This document shows, in pieces, positions 8,013-16,919 of a stretch of DNA of 64,000 nt. The position numbers were made by a program, and so were the translations under genes. Numbering within the stretch: position 1 is the stretch's first letter; every line of letters starts with the position of its first letter. The DNA comes from Ktedonobacterales bacterium (GTDB taxonomy: Bacteria > Chloroflexota > Ktedonobacteria > Ktedonobacterales > DATBGS01). Location of the stretch: positions 1 to 64,000 of the forward strand of contig DATBHW010000052.1 of assembly GCA_036557285.1 (NCBI GenBank), written 5' to 3'. The notes beneath the pieces were generated by a model that was not told where the DNA came from, ran no database searches, and saw only the letters and a list, made by a program, of their open reading frames with translations.

Positions 8013-8567
8013 CTAGAGCGGCGATTGCGGCGTCTGGCCGCCGCGCTTACGCTTGGGGCGGCGCGGGTTGCCTTTGGTGTGCTGAGACGATCCGGCCTCC
8101 CCGCTTGCGCCCTCCAACCGCCGCAGCACGCTCTGGCGATAGCGGGCGCGCTGGGCCAGCAGGCGCGGCGGCGCGTTGAGATGGTCGGCCAGGTCGGCGC
8201 TTGTGGCCGCCTGGCCTCCCGCCTCCAGCACAGCGCGGCGTACCTCCTGATCGTTGCTGGCAACCACCACCAGTTGATGCCGACCTGCCCCTTCGCGCGC
8301 CAGGCGAGCTATCACCTCGTCGGCGCTCTCGCCCTGACATGTATAGATCAGTTTGATCCGCTGGACATGCTCTTCCGTTTGTCTGGGCTGCTGGGCATCG
8401 AACACCACCACTACCTGATGCGACGTATGGCGATATTTGGCGATCAACTTGCGCACCAGCGCGTCACGGGCAGCGGCCAGGCTATGGCGCTGCTCCACCG
8501 CCAACAGTTCAGGAGTGTTCTTAATCACGTTATAACCATCTATCAAAATGATCTTGGGTTCCATCAT
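8013..8567 (-). CDS. NYN-domain (YacP/Rae1-like) ribonuclease
   Basis: A 184-residue protein beginning MMEPKIILIDGYNVIKN. The IDGYN motif and the later VVVVFDAQQ and ADEVIARLA segments with acidic residues are typical of the YacP branch of NYN/PIN-like nucleases, which includes B. subtilis Rae1. A basic tail (RRPKRKRGG) probably binds RNA. The ATG at 8567 is preferred over 8585 because GGAAG sits at an appropriate distance. Rae1 cleaves mRNA in the ribosomal A site, but whether this protein does so is inference. It is transcribed alone, divergent from the next lipoprotein gene. Confidence 0.82.
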   Translation of the reverse strand: MMEPKIILIDGYNVIKNTPELLAVEQRHSLAAARDALVRKLIAKYRHTSHQVVVVFDAQQPRQTEEHVQRIKLIYTCQGESADEVIARLAREGAGRHQLVVVASNDQEVRRAVLEAGGQAATSADLADHLNAPPRLLAQRARYRQSVLRRLEGASGEAGSSQHTKGNPRRPKRKRGGQTPQSPL

Positions 8568-8820
8568 GGTATGTCTTCCAGTCATAGAAGCCAGGATATT
8601 CCGGCCTTCTCATACGATTATATGGCGATTTTTTCATGATGCGTCATGTCCTCACTGTCGCCCTGGATGGATTCAGGTTGCGACAGCAGGCCAGGGGATT
8701 TTTTCAGTGATGTTTTGTTCAGGTCAGGCGTCTAGGGGGAAGAAGAAAGAACGAATGCAGTTGATCCTGGCAGTATTCCAGCCCATTGCCTGCCTTGAGC
8801 GGGCAGAAAGGTGATCTGCT

Positions 8821-10116
8821 ATGCAGAAGAAATCGCTCATCTGGCTTGCCATCATGCTCAGCCTGGCGCTTCCGTTTGTCGCCGCCTGTAGCGATCACCC
8901 CTCGTCATCCCGGACTCCAGGGGTTTCTGCGGCGCCAGGGGAGGTGCTGTATGTGCTGGATGGCTACAGCGCCGGGGGCGCCAACGTCGGCCAGCGCATT
9001 GTCGCCTTCCAACCCGGCGCGAGCAGCGTCATTGCTTCATTGCCCGCTGGCCTGACCTCGCAAGATCATCAGCGCCTCTACGTCGCCGCGCCGCAGGGCA
9101 ATCAGACCAACATCACCATCTATACTACGCAGACCGGCGCAGCACTGGGCGCATTTGCCATCCCTGGCGCATACTCCACCGGCATGCGCGGCTATGAAAC
9201 CGGCGCGATCTCGCCCAATGGCCGCTGGCTGGCGCTGCGCCAGGTCGCAGCAGACCTCAGCGAGACGACCATTGCCCTGGTAGATACCCAGGCGCGCAAG
9301 GTCGTCAAAACTGAACATCTCGTCGGCGACTTTGATCTGGACGCCATCTCGCCCAACGCGCAGACCGTCTACCTGCTCCAGAACACCAACGACGCCCAGC
9401 ATCATTACTACGTTCGCGCCTACGATCTGACGACGGACCAATTGAACCCGGCTATCATCGTTGACAAGACCGAGATTGACGAGACCGACATGCAAGGCCA
9501 GGCGCTCACTCGGCAGATGGCTCCTGACGGCTCCATGAGCTACACGCTCTATATCAATCGGCAGGAAAACAAAGCCTTTATCCATATCCTGCCATTGAGT
9601 GATCAGCCCGATGGCTTCTTTGCCCGCTGCATTGATCTGCCCTCTGGCGCTTCGCCCGACCTGCTGGCCTACTACACACTGGCCCTCTCGCCCGACGGCA
9701 GCAGGCTTTACGCCGTCAACAGCGCGCTGGGAACTGTGACCAGCATCACCGTCAAGACGGATTACGTCTTCGACATCCAGGCAGGGACGACACAGCGGTT
9801 CCGTTCGCCCCTTGCCAGCACGAACGGCGCGCCCGTTCCCTACAACGGCGCGGTGGTTTCGCCCGACCAGCAGGCGCTCTATGTCGCCGGGGTGGATGGC
9901 ATCTGGGCGCTCAGCACACGGGATAGCCATGTGTTGGGACGCTACCTGGCGGGCCAGTCCTTCACCAGCGTGGCGCTCAGCGCAGATGGTCAGATGCTCT
10001 ATGCGGTCAGCCCGTCACAGGGCATCGTCATGTTCAACCTCATCACCGGACAGGCCGGGCAGCCTATGCGCGGTGTGGCTACGTCCCCCTGGGCGATTGC
10101 CTGGGTGAGTAAATAG
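8821..10116 (+). CDS. Predicted lipoprotein with YVTN-type beta-propeller
   Basis: A 431-residue exported protein. Residues 1-23 are a lipoprotein signal peptide (basic MQKK, hydrophobic core, lipobox FVAAC), so C23 should be lipidated. A Ser/Pro-rich linker is followed by propeller blades recognised by recurrent GEVLYVLDG, RLYVAAPQGN, SPDGSRLYAVNS, SPDQQALYVAGV and SADGQMLYAVSP. Such surface propellers usually mediate binding; no catalytic motif is visible. AAAGGTGATC precedes the ATG. It is convergent with the following gene on the opposite strand. Confidence 0.75.
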   Translation: MQKKSLIWLAIMLSLALPFVAACSDHPSSSRTPGVSAAPGEVLYVLDGYSAGGANVGQRIVAFQPGASSVIASLPAGLTSQDHQRLYVAAPQGNQTNITIYTTQTGAALGAFAIPGAYSTGMRGYETGAISPNGRWLALRQVAADLSETTIALVDTQARKVVKTEHLVGDFDLDAISPNAQTVYLLQNTNDAQHHYYVRAYDLTTDQLNPAIIVDKTEIDETDMQGQALTRQMAPDGSMSYTLYINRQENKAFIHILPLSDQPDGFFARCIDLPSGASPDLLAYYTLALSPDGSRLYAVNSALGTVTSITVKTDYVFDIQAGTTQRFRSPLASTNGAPVPYNGAVVSPDQQALYVAGVDGIWALSTRDSHVLGRYLAGQSFTSVALSADGQMLYAVSPSQGIVMFNLITGQAGQPMRGVATSPWAIAWVSK

Positions 10117-10131
10117 GAGGCTGGTGAATAT

Positions 10132-10734
10132 TCAGCATGCCGGTTGTCCACCGCTGCCGCTGCTGGCGTAGATCAAGATCAGCGCGTTGGGGGTCGTGTG
10201 AACCCGCGAAAGATGCTCGTTGGGAATGCTTGGATTAAAATCCTTGAACGCATCATTCACCCGCTGCTGGATAGACGGCCCGGCGAGATCGGTGATGGGC
10301 TGGTCTCCCAGCAGCACGCGCGTGACCACAAAAGCAGGCCGTCCAGTCGAGGCGACGCAGGGACGCATCGCCACCAGTACCTGGCGCGAGCCTGTCAGCG
10401 GAAACTCGACATCGCCGGTAACAGAAAGCTGATCGCCGCTTTGCGGCTGAGCGCGAACGTTGCGCAGCGGCAGGGAACCAAACGGAGTGGGGATGCCAAA
10501 CCCGTTCAGGTTCTTTGACGCTGCCGCGCTCATGAACTCTTGCGATAACTGAATCGTCACATCGCCGGGGCTGTTATCCTGATGCGGAGGCGGCACATTT
10601 GGCTCAGGGGCCAGCAAAATCAAGCCCAAAATCAGCACAATGGCCCCGACGACCACGCCAGACAAGAAACTTGCCAGCGCCTTCCAGGGCGTTATCTCGC
10701 GCAGCGCCTTCAGCCATTTCTTCAACACGCCCAT
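10132..10734 (-). CDS. Hypothetical membrane-anchored protein
   Basis: A 200-residue protein with a short basic cytoplasmic start, one transmembrane helix at about 21-42 (FLSGVVVGAIVLILGLILLA), and an extracytoplasmic domain of about 155 residues. That domain contains SVTGDVEFPL and the phrase NALILIYASSGSG. I do not recognise the domain. It resembles small anchored lipid- or ligand-binding domains in overall size only. GGAGAGG lies upstream of the ATG at 10734. It is convergent with the lipoprotein gene and divergent from the toxin gene. Confidence 0.65.
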   Translation of the reverse strand: MGVLKKWLKALREITPWKALASFLSGVVVGAIVLILGLILLAPEPNVPPPHQDNSPGDVTIQLSQEFMSAAASKNLNGFGIPTPFGSLPLRNVRAQPQSGDQLSVTGDVEFPLTGSRQVLVAMRPCVASTGRPAFVVTRVLLGDQPITDLAGPSIQQRVNDAFKDFNPSIPNEHLSRVHTTPNALILIYASSGSGGQPAC

Positions 10735-10858
10735 GCTCGCAAACCAGCCTCTCCGCGTAATACGCCAGGGTTTTTGTGAGCCGATTATATCATGGCTTGC
10801 CCGCCCAGAATGCGGCGCAGGTCACATCTTAACCAATCTCTTGCCCATTCGGAAATTA

Positions 10859-10864
10859 TATGTT
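10859..10864 (+). promoter_or_regulatory. -10 element of a probable leaderless toxin-antitoxin promoter
   Basis: TATGTTAC begins here, with 11 bases between the hexamer TATGTT and the ATG and no Shine-Dalgarno. The paralogous pair at 63.4 kb has the same TATGTTAC at exactly the same distance (63450-63455, minus strand). Conservation of sequence and spacing supports a shared promoter giving a leaderless or near-leaderless transcript. Confidence 0.5.
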
Positions 10865-10875
10865 ACACTTCCAAC

Positions 10876-11274
10876 ATGGCATGGACGATAGAATATTATG
10901 AGCAGGCCGATGACACTCAACCGGCTGAGGTATTTGAAGACCGGCTAGACCGAGAACATCCCAAACTGGCAGGGAAACTCCTGGAGATTACAGCCGCACT
11001 CCGCAGCGCGGGCCATCGCTTAAGTGGGGGATATATCGAGCCATGCCGGAGCCATAGCGGCCTCTGGGAAATTCGTGTCATCCATAGCCAATGGCTGGGC
11101 CGTGAGTTCTTTGGCTTCGACGCTGAACGCATCGTTCTACTACACGGTTATGTTAAACGAGGCGGCCAGGAAGCTTCCAAGCGTGATCTTGATCTCGCGT
11201 TCGCCTATTGGGCTGACTACAAGCAAACGCGCAAGATCAGTCTAGCCAGGGAGGAAGATAATGAACCGATTTGA
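10876..11274 (+). CDS. HigB/Gp49-like toxin of a type II toxin-antitoxin system
   Basis: A 132-residue RelE-superfamily protein (phage-derived Gp49-like/HigB type). It has IEPCRSHSGLWEIRVIHS, FFGFDAERIVLLHGYVKRG and ASKRDLDLAFAYWADYK, the conserved WE(I/V)R and HG(F/Y)xKK-like core and C-terminal helix. Family toxins cleave mRNA on the ribosome. The XRE-type antitoxin gene overlaps its 3' end by 14 bases, the reversed order (toxin first) typical of higBA. The ATG at 10876 lacks a ribosome-binding site. A close paralogue of both genes lies at 62.7-63.4 kb in the same window. Confidence 0.85.
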   Translation: MAWTIEYYEQADDTQPAEVFEDRLDREHPKLAGKLLEITAALRSAGHRLSGGYIEPCRSHSGLWEIRVIHSQWLGREFFGFDAERIVLLHGYVKRGGQEASKRDLDLAFAYWADYKQTRKISLAREEDNEPI

Positions 11275-11581
11275 GCAACGCCTGCGCAAGCGGCTTCAGA
11301 ACCCAGAAGTCGCGGCGGGCTTCCGCGAAATGGCCGCTGAGCGAACGCTGCTGCAACGCCTGGAGGAAATCCGCGAGCAGCAGCAGATTACCAAAGAGGA
11401 GCTTGCGCTGCGGATGGGCAAACATCGGGAAGCGGTATCGCGGCTGCTGAACGCGAGCGACGCGAACCCAACCCTGGAAACCCTCATCGAACTGTTGATG
11501 GCGCTGGGCATTACCGCCGAAATTACCTTGCGCCCGGCAATCGAAGGTGAGGAGCCGATCAAGGTTGCGCGGGCGGGCTAA
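11261..11581 (+). CDS. XRE-family HTH antitoxin (HigA-like)
   Basis: A 106-residue protein with a helix-turn-helix at about 40-80: QQITKEELALRMGKHREAVSRLLNAS, followed by NPTLETLIELLMALG. This is typical of HigA-type antitoxins that neutralise the upstream toxin and repress the operon. It starts inside the toxin gene (14-base overlap), with GGGAGGAAGATA as the ribosome-binding region. The N-terminal helix NRFEQRLRKRLQNPEVAAGF closely matches the antitoxin encoded at 62717-63043. A strong inverted repeat follows 9 bases after the stop. Confidence 0.87.
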   Translation: MNRFEQRLRKRLQNPEVAAGFREMAAERTLLQRLEEIREQQQITKEELALRMGKHREAVSRLLNASDANPTLETLIELLMALGITAEITLRPAIEGEEPIKVARAG

Positions 11582-11590
11582 AACCAAATC

Positions 11591-11633
11591 CCGTTGAATA
11601 GTGGTTGCTACAGTAGCAACCACTATTCAACGG
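11591..11633. terminator. 21-bp inverted repeat, probable bidirectional terminator
   Basis: Arms 11591-11611 and 11613-11633 are perfect reverse complements around a single A. The repeat lies between the convergent antitoxin and dehydrogenase E2 genes. There is no U-run on either side, so it may block transcription factor-dependently or be a mobile-repeat relic. Confidence 0.6.
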
Positions 11634-11668
11634 AATGTAGTATCAGTTCCGTCCAGACCACGCTGGCT

Positions 11669-12955
11669 CTAGACCAGCATGCCCATTGGCTCTTCCAGCA
11701 GGCGTTTCACTTCCTGAAGGAAGCGCGCGGCAGTCGCGCCATCAATAGCGCGGTGATCAATAGAAACCGTCACTTTCATGCGATCACGCACGACGACCTG
11801 CCCATCAACGACAACAGGCGTGGGGATGATCGCCCCGACGGCCAGAATAGCTGATTCGGGTGGGTTGATGACGGCGGTGAACTCCTCGACGCCAAACATA
11901 CCCATGTTGCTGATCGAGAAGGTGCCACCCTGGTAGTCTTCCGGCTTGAGCTTGTTGTTGTGAGCGGCGTCAATCAGCCGACGCGATTCGCGGGCGATCT
12001 CCAAAATGCCCCTGTGGTCAGCGTCGCGGATCACCGGCACGATCAAGCCCTGATCCAGCGCCACCGCCAGGCCAATGTTGATATGGCGCTTGAAAAGCAG
12101 GTTGTCGCCGTCAAACGAGACGTTGATCTCCGGCATACGCGCCAGCGCCAGCGCCACCGCTTTCGTAATCAGATCGTTGAAGCTGACCTTGATCGGCTCT
12201 TTTTCGGTCTGGGTAAAATCGTTGATCTGCGCGCGGAGCGCGCTCGCCTTGGTCATGTCAATCGCCATCGTGACGTAGAAGTGCGGCGCTTGCTGCATGC
12301 TCGCGGAGAGGCGGCGCGCAATAGTCTTGCGCATCTGCGTCAGCGGAACGGCGGTCACATCCTCGCCGGGCTGCGCGGCGGCAATCGCCGGAGCAGGCAC
12401 AAAGACCGGCGCGGGCGCGGCCTGCGGCTGGCGCAGGGCGTTTTCCACGTCCTCGCGGATGATGCGCCCATTGGGGCCGGTCCCCTGAATCTGGCTGATG
12501 TTCAGGTTATGCTCGGCGGCAATGCGCCGGGCAATCGGGCTGATAAAGATGCGCTCGCCCTCGACAACGCCTGCTGGCCTGGCCGCAGGCGCCGCTTGAG
12601 GCTGCGGCTGAGGCGCGGGCGCAGAGGCTGCGCGGCCATTCCCGCCGCTGGTGGACGCCTGGGCGCGGCCTGGGCTGGCCGCCTGGGCGGGAGCCTGTGG
12701 CTCCGCCTCCAGCGGCTCGTTGGGGTCGCCGACCAGCGCAATCGCTGATCCAACGGGCGCGGTCTGGCCCGCTGGCACCAGGATTTTGCGCAGCACACCG
12801 CTGGCAAAGGCTTCGATTTCCATATTGGTTTTTTCGGTCTCAACCTCCGCCACTGCCTCGCCTTTATTGACGGTATCGCCCTCTTTTTTGAGCCAGTTGA
12901 GGATTTTGCCCTCTTCCATCATATCGCTCAGCTTGGGCATAGCGATTTTATTCAT
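11669..12955 (-). CDS. pdhC: Dihydrolipoamide acyltransferase E2 of the pyruvate (2-oxo acid) dehydrogenase complex
   Basis: A 428-residue E2 core enzyme. The lipoyl domain spans about 1-77 with the lipoylation site ETEKTNMEIE (K42). A Pro/Ala-rich linker follows, then a peripheral-subunit-binding domain (ISPIARRIAAEHN ... GRIIREDV). The catalytic acyltransferase domain ends with SIDHRAIDGATAARFL, which carries the catalytic His and Asp. It transfers the acyl group from E1 to CoA. The ATG at 12955 (MNKIAMPKLSDMMEEG) with GGAGAAGAG upstream is preferred over the longer open frame. It is the last gene of the pdhA-pdhB-pdhC operon, and no E3 gene follows. Substrate (pyruvate versus branched-chain acids) is inferred. 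Confidence 0.92.
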   Translation of the reverse strand: MNKIAMPKLSDMMEEGKILNWLKKEGDTVNKGEAVAEVETEKTNMEIEAFASGVLRKILVPAGQTAPVGSAIALVGDPNEPLEAEPQAPAQAASPGRAQASTSGGNGRAASAPAPQPQPQAAPAARPAGVVEGERIFISPIARRIAAEHNLNISQIQGTGPNGRIIREDVENALRQPQAAPAPVFVPAPAIAAAQPGEDVTAVPLTQMRKTIARRLSASMQQAPHFYVTMAIDMTKASALRAQINDFTQTEKEPIKVSFNDLITKAVALALARMPEINVSFDGDNLLFKRHINIGLAVALDQGLIVPVIRDADHRGILEIARESRRLIDAAHNNKLKPEDYQGGTFSISNMGMFGVEEFTAVINPPESAILAVGAIIPTPVVVDGQVVVRDRMKVTVSIDHRAIDGATAARFLQEVKRLLEEPMGMLV

Positions 12956-12986
12956 CTTCTCTTCTCCAGAACGGAGATGCTCTCCG

Positions 12987-13982
12987 CTAGGCCCTCGCCT
13001 TCTGCGGCACAATCGCCCGGACGGCCTGCATTACATCGCTGCGCACCGGCAGGGAGGCGCGCTCCAGGTTTTTGGCATACGGCATGGGTACATCAGCGCC
13101 GCTCACATGCTGAATCGGCGCGTCCATCCAATCAAAGGCGTATTCGTAGATGAGGGAAGCGATGCCCTGGCCGGTCCCATAATACTTCCAGCCTTCCTCA
13201 ACGATGATCGCGCGGTTGGTCTTTTTCACCGAATCCAGCGCCAGATCGAGGTCGAGCGGGCGAATGGAGCGCATATCCACGACTTCGGCTTCGATGCCTT
13301 CTTTCGCCAGTTCTTCCGCTGCTTGCAGGCAGATATGCGCCATGCGCGAGAAGGTAATCAGGCTCACATCGCTGCCCTCGCGGCGCACAGTGCCGCGATC
13401 CAGCGGTACCAGATACTCTTCGTCCTCGTCGGGAACCTCGCCCTTGATGCCATAGAGCAGTTCATGCTCGATGAACAGAACGGGATCATCATCACGAACA
13501 GCCGACTTGAGCATGCCCTTGGCGTCGTAGGGCGTGGCAGGCATCACGACTTTCAGGCCGGGTACATGGGCATACCAGGACTCGAACGACTGGGAATGCT
13601 GCGCGCCACGCTGCGCGCCGCCGCCCGCTGGCATACGAATGACCAGCGGAATCCTGGTCTGGCCGCCAAACATATAATGGGCCTTGGCGGCGGTATTGAC
13701 GATCTGATCGCTCGCCAGCAGGCTGAAGTTCATGGTCATCAACTCAGCGATGGGGCGCAGCCCGCCCATCGCCGCGCCAATGGCGGTAGCGGTAATCACT
13801 TCCTCGGCCAGCGGCGTATCCAGCACGCGCTTTTCGCCAAACTCTTTATCCAGGTCTTTCGTTACCGCGTAGGTGCCGCCATAGCCCACCACATCCTCAC
13901 CGAGAATAAAGACCCGCTCATCGCGGCGCATCTCCTCGCGCATCGCTTCGCGCAGAGCGTCGCGGTAGGTAATCGTTCGCAT
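12987..13982 (-). CDS. pdhB: Pyruvate dehydrogenase E1 component, beta subunit
   Basis: A 331-residue transketolase-type subunit. It starts MRTITYRDALREAMREEM and contains RVFILGEDVVGYGG and DTPLAEEVITATAIGAAMGG. The PAGGGAQRGAQHSQSFE loop and the C-terminal transketolase domain (SLITFSRMAHICLQAAEEL, VVDMRSIRPLD) follow. With the alpha subunit it forms the ThDP-dependent decarboxylase that loads acyl groups onto E2. It lies 31 bases before E2 and 65 bases after E1-alpha in a single operon. Confidence 0.93.
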   Translation of the reverse strand: MRTITYRDALREAMREEMRRDERVFILGEDVVGYGGTYAVTKDLDKEFGEKRVLDTPLAEEVITATAIGAAMGGLRPIAELMTMNFSLLASDQIVNTAAKAHYMFGGQTRIPLVIRMPAGGGAQRGAQHSQSFESWYAHVPGLKVVMPATPYDAKGMLKSAVRDDDPVLFIEHELLYGIKGEVPDEDEEYLVPLDRGTVRREGSDVSLITFSRMAHICLQAAEELAKEGIEAEVVDMRSIRPLDLDLALDSVKKTNRAIIVEEGWKYYGTGQGIASLIYEYAFDWMDAPIQHVSGADVPMPYAKNLERASLPVRSDVMQAVRAIVPQKARA

Positions 13983-14047
13983 CTATTTCCTAGCTCCTCT
14001 ATGATCCTCATCAATGGTTCTTATCGCAAGCGCGGGCGCTCGCAGGC

Positions 14048-15073
14048 TTATTGCCTGGGATAGCGCCAGGAAATGGCGTTGGCGTCGCCCACCATCACGT
14101 CGGTGTACAGTTCTTCCAATGGCGGCTCCGGGCTGGCGTCGGCAAACTCAACCGCATCCTGCACCACCCGATCTACGCGGTCCTCGATGGCCTTGATCTC
14201 TTCCTCTTTAATCGCCTTCGCCTCGCGCAGCTTCTCCAGGTAAAGAGGAATGGGGTCTTGGGAAGCTCGCCAGCGGTCCACTTCATCGCGCGGGCGATAG
14301 CTGGCCGGATCGGCCATCGAATGCCCCCGGAAACGATAGGTGATGCACTCCAGCAGCGTCGGGCCTTCGCCACTGCGGGCGCGCTCAGTGGCGCGTTTGC
14401 ACGCCTCATAGACGGCGATCAGGTCCATGCCATCCACCTTCTCATAGGGCATCGCATAGGCAGCGGCGCGATCTTTCAGGTCAGGCACGCTCCAGGCTTT
14501 CTCGACCGACATGCCCATCGAGTACTGGTTATTTTCGCAGATATAGACGACAGGCAGCTTCCAGAGCGAGGCCAGATTCAGCCCCTCGTGGAACGCGCCT
14601 TCATCCACCGCGCCATCGCCAAAGAAGGTCATGATCAGATGGTTCTGGTTCTGGTACTTCGCGGCAAATGCCAGGCCACAGGCCAGCACAATCTGCGCGC
14701 CCACGATGGCATAGCCGCCGAGCAATCCCACGTTTTCATCATGCATGTGCATCGAGCCACCCTTGCCCTTGCTGCACCCGTCAATGCGGCCAAAGAGTTC
14801 CGCCATGACCTGCCTGGGCGCGATCCCCTTGGAGATCGCGTGTCCATGCTCACGATAATGGCTGATGACTTTATCCTCTTTGCCCAGCGTGGCGATGGCT
14901 CCCACCCCCAGCGCCTCCTGGCCGATATAGAGGTGCATGAAGCCACCAATTTTGCCCATCGTGTACTCTTCGGCTGCTTTTTCCTCAAAACGGCGAATGA
15001 GCAGCATTTCCTCATACATCCCCAGCAATTGCTCGCGGCTGAGGCCAGCCAGCGCCACTTGCCGAATTGCCAT
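14048..15073 (-). CDS. pdhA: Pyruvate dehydrogenase E1 component, alpha subunit
   Basis: A 341-residue ThDP-binding subunit. The ThDP/Mg motif is GDGAVDEGAFHEGLNLASLWKLP followed by ICENN. Upstream are RRFEEKAAEEY, IGQEALGVGA and the GKGGSMHMHD substrate loop, and downstream YRFRGHSMADP. It decarboxylates pyruvate (or a related 2-oxo acid) together with the beta subunit. AGGAG lies about 11 bases before the ATG. It is the first gene of the operon; the promoter should lie in the AT-rich region 15074-15260, divergent from the ferredoxin gene. Confidence 0.93.
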   Translation of the reverse strand: MAIRQVALAGLSREQLLGMYEEMLLIRRFEEKAAEEYTMGKIGGFMHLYIGQEALGVGAIATLGKEDKVISHYREHGHAISKGIAPRQVMAELFGRIDGCSKGKGGSMHMHDENVGLLGGYAIVGAQIVLACGLAFAAKYQNQNHLIMTFFGDGAVDEGAFHEGLNLASLWKLPVVYICENNQYSMGMSVEKAWSVPDLKDRAAAYAMPYEKVDGMDLIAVYEACKRATERARSGEGPTLLECITYRFRGHSMADPASYRPRDEVDRWRASQDPIPLYLEKLREAKAIKEEEIKAIEDRVDRVVQDAVEFADASPEPPLEELYTDVMVGDANAISWRYPRQ

Positions 15074-15268
15074 TGCTCCAGTCTCCTTTTTACCTTTGCT
15101 TTCTTTTATGGAAGCATTGCGCTTTCTTTATGATTCCTCCAGCATTGTATACCAAAAGGCAAGTACCCTGTCGGCTTGTCTGGACAGGCGCGCAGGGGAT
15201 ATACTTCTTTTGGCGGCAGCTAAAGGGGCGGGACTAACTATAATAAAGAGCTATAAAAGGACGTACCA

Positions 15269-15538
15269 ATGACCTATGTGATCACGCAGCCGTGTATCGG
15301 CGTGAAAGACGCTTCGTGCGTGGATGTCTGCCCGGTGGACTGTATTCACGCCGGGGAAGAGGATGAGCAATTTTTTATCAATCCTGAAGAGTGCATTGAC
15401 TGTGGCGCCTGCGAGCCGGTCTGTCCCGTGAACGCCATCTTCGAGGAGGGCAGCGTCCCCAAGAAGTGGAAACCCTTCCTCCAACTCAACGCGGATTATT
15501 TTCTCAGGCAGCGTCAGGCCAAAAAGAAGCGGAAATAG
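15269..15538 (+). CDS. fdxA: 7Fe (3Fe-4S/4Fe-4S) ferredoxin
   Basis: An 89-residue ferredoxin starting MTYVITQPCIGVKDASCVDVCPVDCI. C9, C17 and C21 follow the C-x7-C-x3-CP spacing of a 3Fe-4S cluster site, and CIDCGACEPVCPV supplies the C-x2-C-x2-C-x3-CP 4Fe-4S motif. A basic tail (RQAKKKRK) ends the protein. It is a small soluble electron carrier whose partner is not evident. Its location divergent from the pyruvate dehydrogenase operon could be functional or incidental. AAAGGACG precedes the ATG. Confidence 0.9.
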   Translation: MTYVITQPCIGVKDASCVDVCPVDCIHAGEEDEQFFINPEECIDCGACEPVCPVNAIFEEGSVPKKWKPFLQLNADYFLRQRQAKKKRK

Positions 15539-15586
15539 CAGCAATGGCAGGGCTGTACACCAATTCCGCATGAAAAGGGGCGTTTG

Positions 15587-15621
15587 ACTTGCAGCGCCGC
15601 CTGGAAGGCGGCGCTGCAAGT
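15587..15621. repeat. GC-rich palindromic intergenic repeat (hairpin)
   Basis: ACTTGCAGCGCCGCCT and AGGCGGCGCTGCAAGT are perfect arms around a 3-base loop. This is the shortest complete unit of the dispersed family. It sits between the convergent ferredoxin and secG genes and could serve as their terminator. Confidence 0.85.
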
Positions 15622-15652
15622 GGCTTCCTCTCACATGCAAGGGGATCTGGTA

Positions 15653-15910
15653 TTATTGGCCCGGCGTGGAGGGCGAAGGAATCGCGGCGGCAATAAAGGA
15701 AATGAGGACAAAGAGGACAGCAAAAACAATGGTCGCATTGAAGAGCAGCTTATCAATGCCCCGGCGCGTCTTAAAGACCGCGCCCGTGCCACCAAAGACA
15801 CTGCCCAGGCTCGCGCCACGCGCCTGCAACAGAATGCTGACCATCAGCGCAATAGAAACGATAATCTGCGCCACTTCTAACGCGCCGCGATAGGGTTCCA
15901 AAAATGCCAA
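15653..15910 (-). CDS. secG: Preprotein translocase subunit SecG
   Basis: An 85-residue membrane protein with two hydrophobic helices (about 9-29 and 55-75). The SecG signature between them is QARGASLGSVFGG and then FKTRRGIDKLLF. SecG associates with SecYE to stimulate protein export. The best start is TTG at 15910 (TTG-GCA-TTT), with GAGG 8 bases upstream. The longer open frame to 16009 adds residues not typical of SecG. It is a single gene, convergent with the ferredoxin gene. Confidence 0.85.
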   Translation of the reverse strand: MAFLEPYRGALEVAQIIVSIALMVSILLQARGASLGSVFGGTGAVFKTRRGIDKLLFNATIVFAVLFVLISFIAAAIPSPSTPGQ

Positions 15911-16128
15911 GGCTTCATCCTCGCTTCTGTGGTGGTCCTGAAGGCGACATGGAGCGCCTCTGGCCCGGATTATAGCATGAGACGGCGGCATCCCGCAAGA
16001 AACATGCACAGCAGCAGCGATGCGACGCTACCCGCTGCGTTGCGCTCATGATATACTATCCCTATCCGCTTATACGCTCTATTCATCCTTTTATCTATCT
16101 GCGCCACTATTTTTGAGGAGGCCGGGTA

Positions 16129-16881
16129 ATGAATATCGAGGGTACGTACACCTTTCAGGCGCCCATTGAGCAGGTCTGGAAAACATTAATGGACCCGGAA
16201 GTGCTGGCAAGAACCTTGCCGGGCATTGAAAACATGAAAGTCGTCGGACCTGATAACTACGAGGCCACCATGCACGTCGGCGTCGCGGCGGTCCAGGGAA
16301 CCTATAACGGCAAGGTGGCTATCCTCGATAAAGAGGAGCCGGGCCATTACCGCCTTCAGGCCGAAGGCAACGGCGCGCGCGGCTTCGTCAAAGCCGAAGG
16401 GGCCGTTGATCTGGCCCAGCAAAACGGCAACACCATCGCCACGTATAAGGGCGCGGCCCAGCTTGGCGGGGCTATCGCTGGCGTAGGCATGCGCGTCTTG
16501 CCCGGCATCGCCAAGATGATGATTAACCAGTTTTTCGGCGCTGTCGCTGAAGAACTGCGCGCCCAACAACAGCCAGCGCCAGCCGCCAAGACTCCTCCAG
16601 CGGCAGCCAGGGCTACCTCTGCTGCGGCAGGAGCCAGAGCCGACAAAGCGCCGGGTGCGGCGAGCAAGCCGCAGCCGACAGAGCAGCAGATCATTACGCT
16701 GCCGGCCAGGCAAGCGCCTGACCAGCTTATCCAGATCGTGCGCGCCCTCAAGGTCAGCGACGGCAGCGAAGAAGACGAGCTGCGCTGGGCGCAGCGCCTG
16801 ATGCTGGGCAGCGTCGGTCTGCTGCTGGGCATCTTCCTGCTGGGGTTCCTGTTTGGCCGAGGCGCCCGCCGAGGCCGCTAA
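16129..16881 (+). CDS. coxG: CoxG-family SRPBCC protein with C-terminal membrane anchor
   Basis: A 250-residue protein. Residues 1-150 form an SRPBCC/CoxG domain: FQAPIEQVWKTLMDPEVLARTLPGIENMKVVGPDNYEATMHVGVA, written here in shorter overlapping pieces by others, ends with GAAQLGGAIAGVGMRVLPG. A low-complexity Ala/Pro linker (150-200) follows, and then one transmembrane helix near the C-terminus (LMLGSVGLLLGIFLLGFLFG). CoxG recruits CO dehydrogenase to the membrane and binds quinone in characterised systems. It is more than 10 kb from the coxDEF-like operon and stands alone. GAGGAGG lies upstream of the ATG. Confidence 0.87.
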   Translation: MNIEGTYTFQAPIEQVWKTLMDPEVLARTLPGIENMKVVGPDNYEATMHVGVAAVQGTYNGKVAILDKEEPGHYRLQAEGNGARGFVKAEGAVDLAQQNGNTIATYKGAAQLGGAIAGVGMRVLPGIAKMMINQFFGAVAEELRAQQQPAPAAKTPPAAARATSAAAGARADKAPGAASKPQPTEQQIITLPARQAPDQLIQIVRALKVSDGSEEDELRWAQRLMLGSVGLLLGIFLLGFLFGRGARRGR

Positions 16882-16919
16882 TCGCTGTCATTCTGTACGC
16901 CAGCTCAGCCAGAGCTACC

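Noticed and set aside
12651-15133. Two long plus-strand frames opposite the pyruvate dehydrogenase genes
   Set aside because: Both lie antisense to clear E1/E2 genes and have no family-like motifs.
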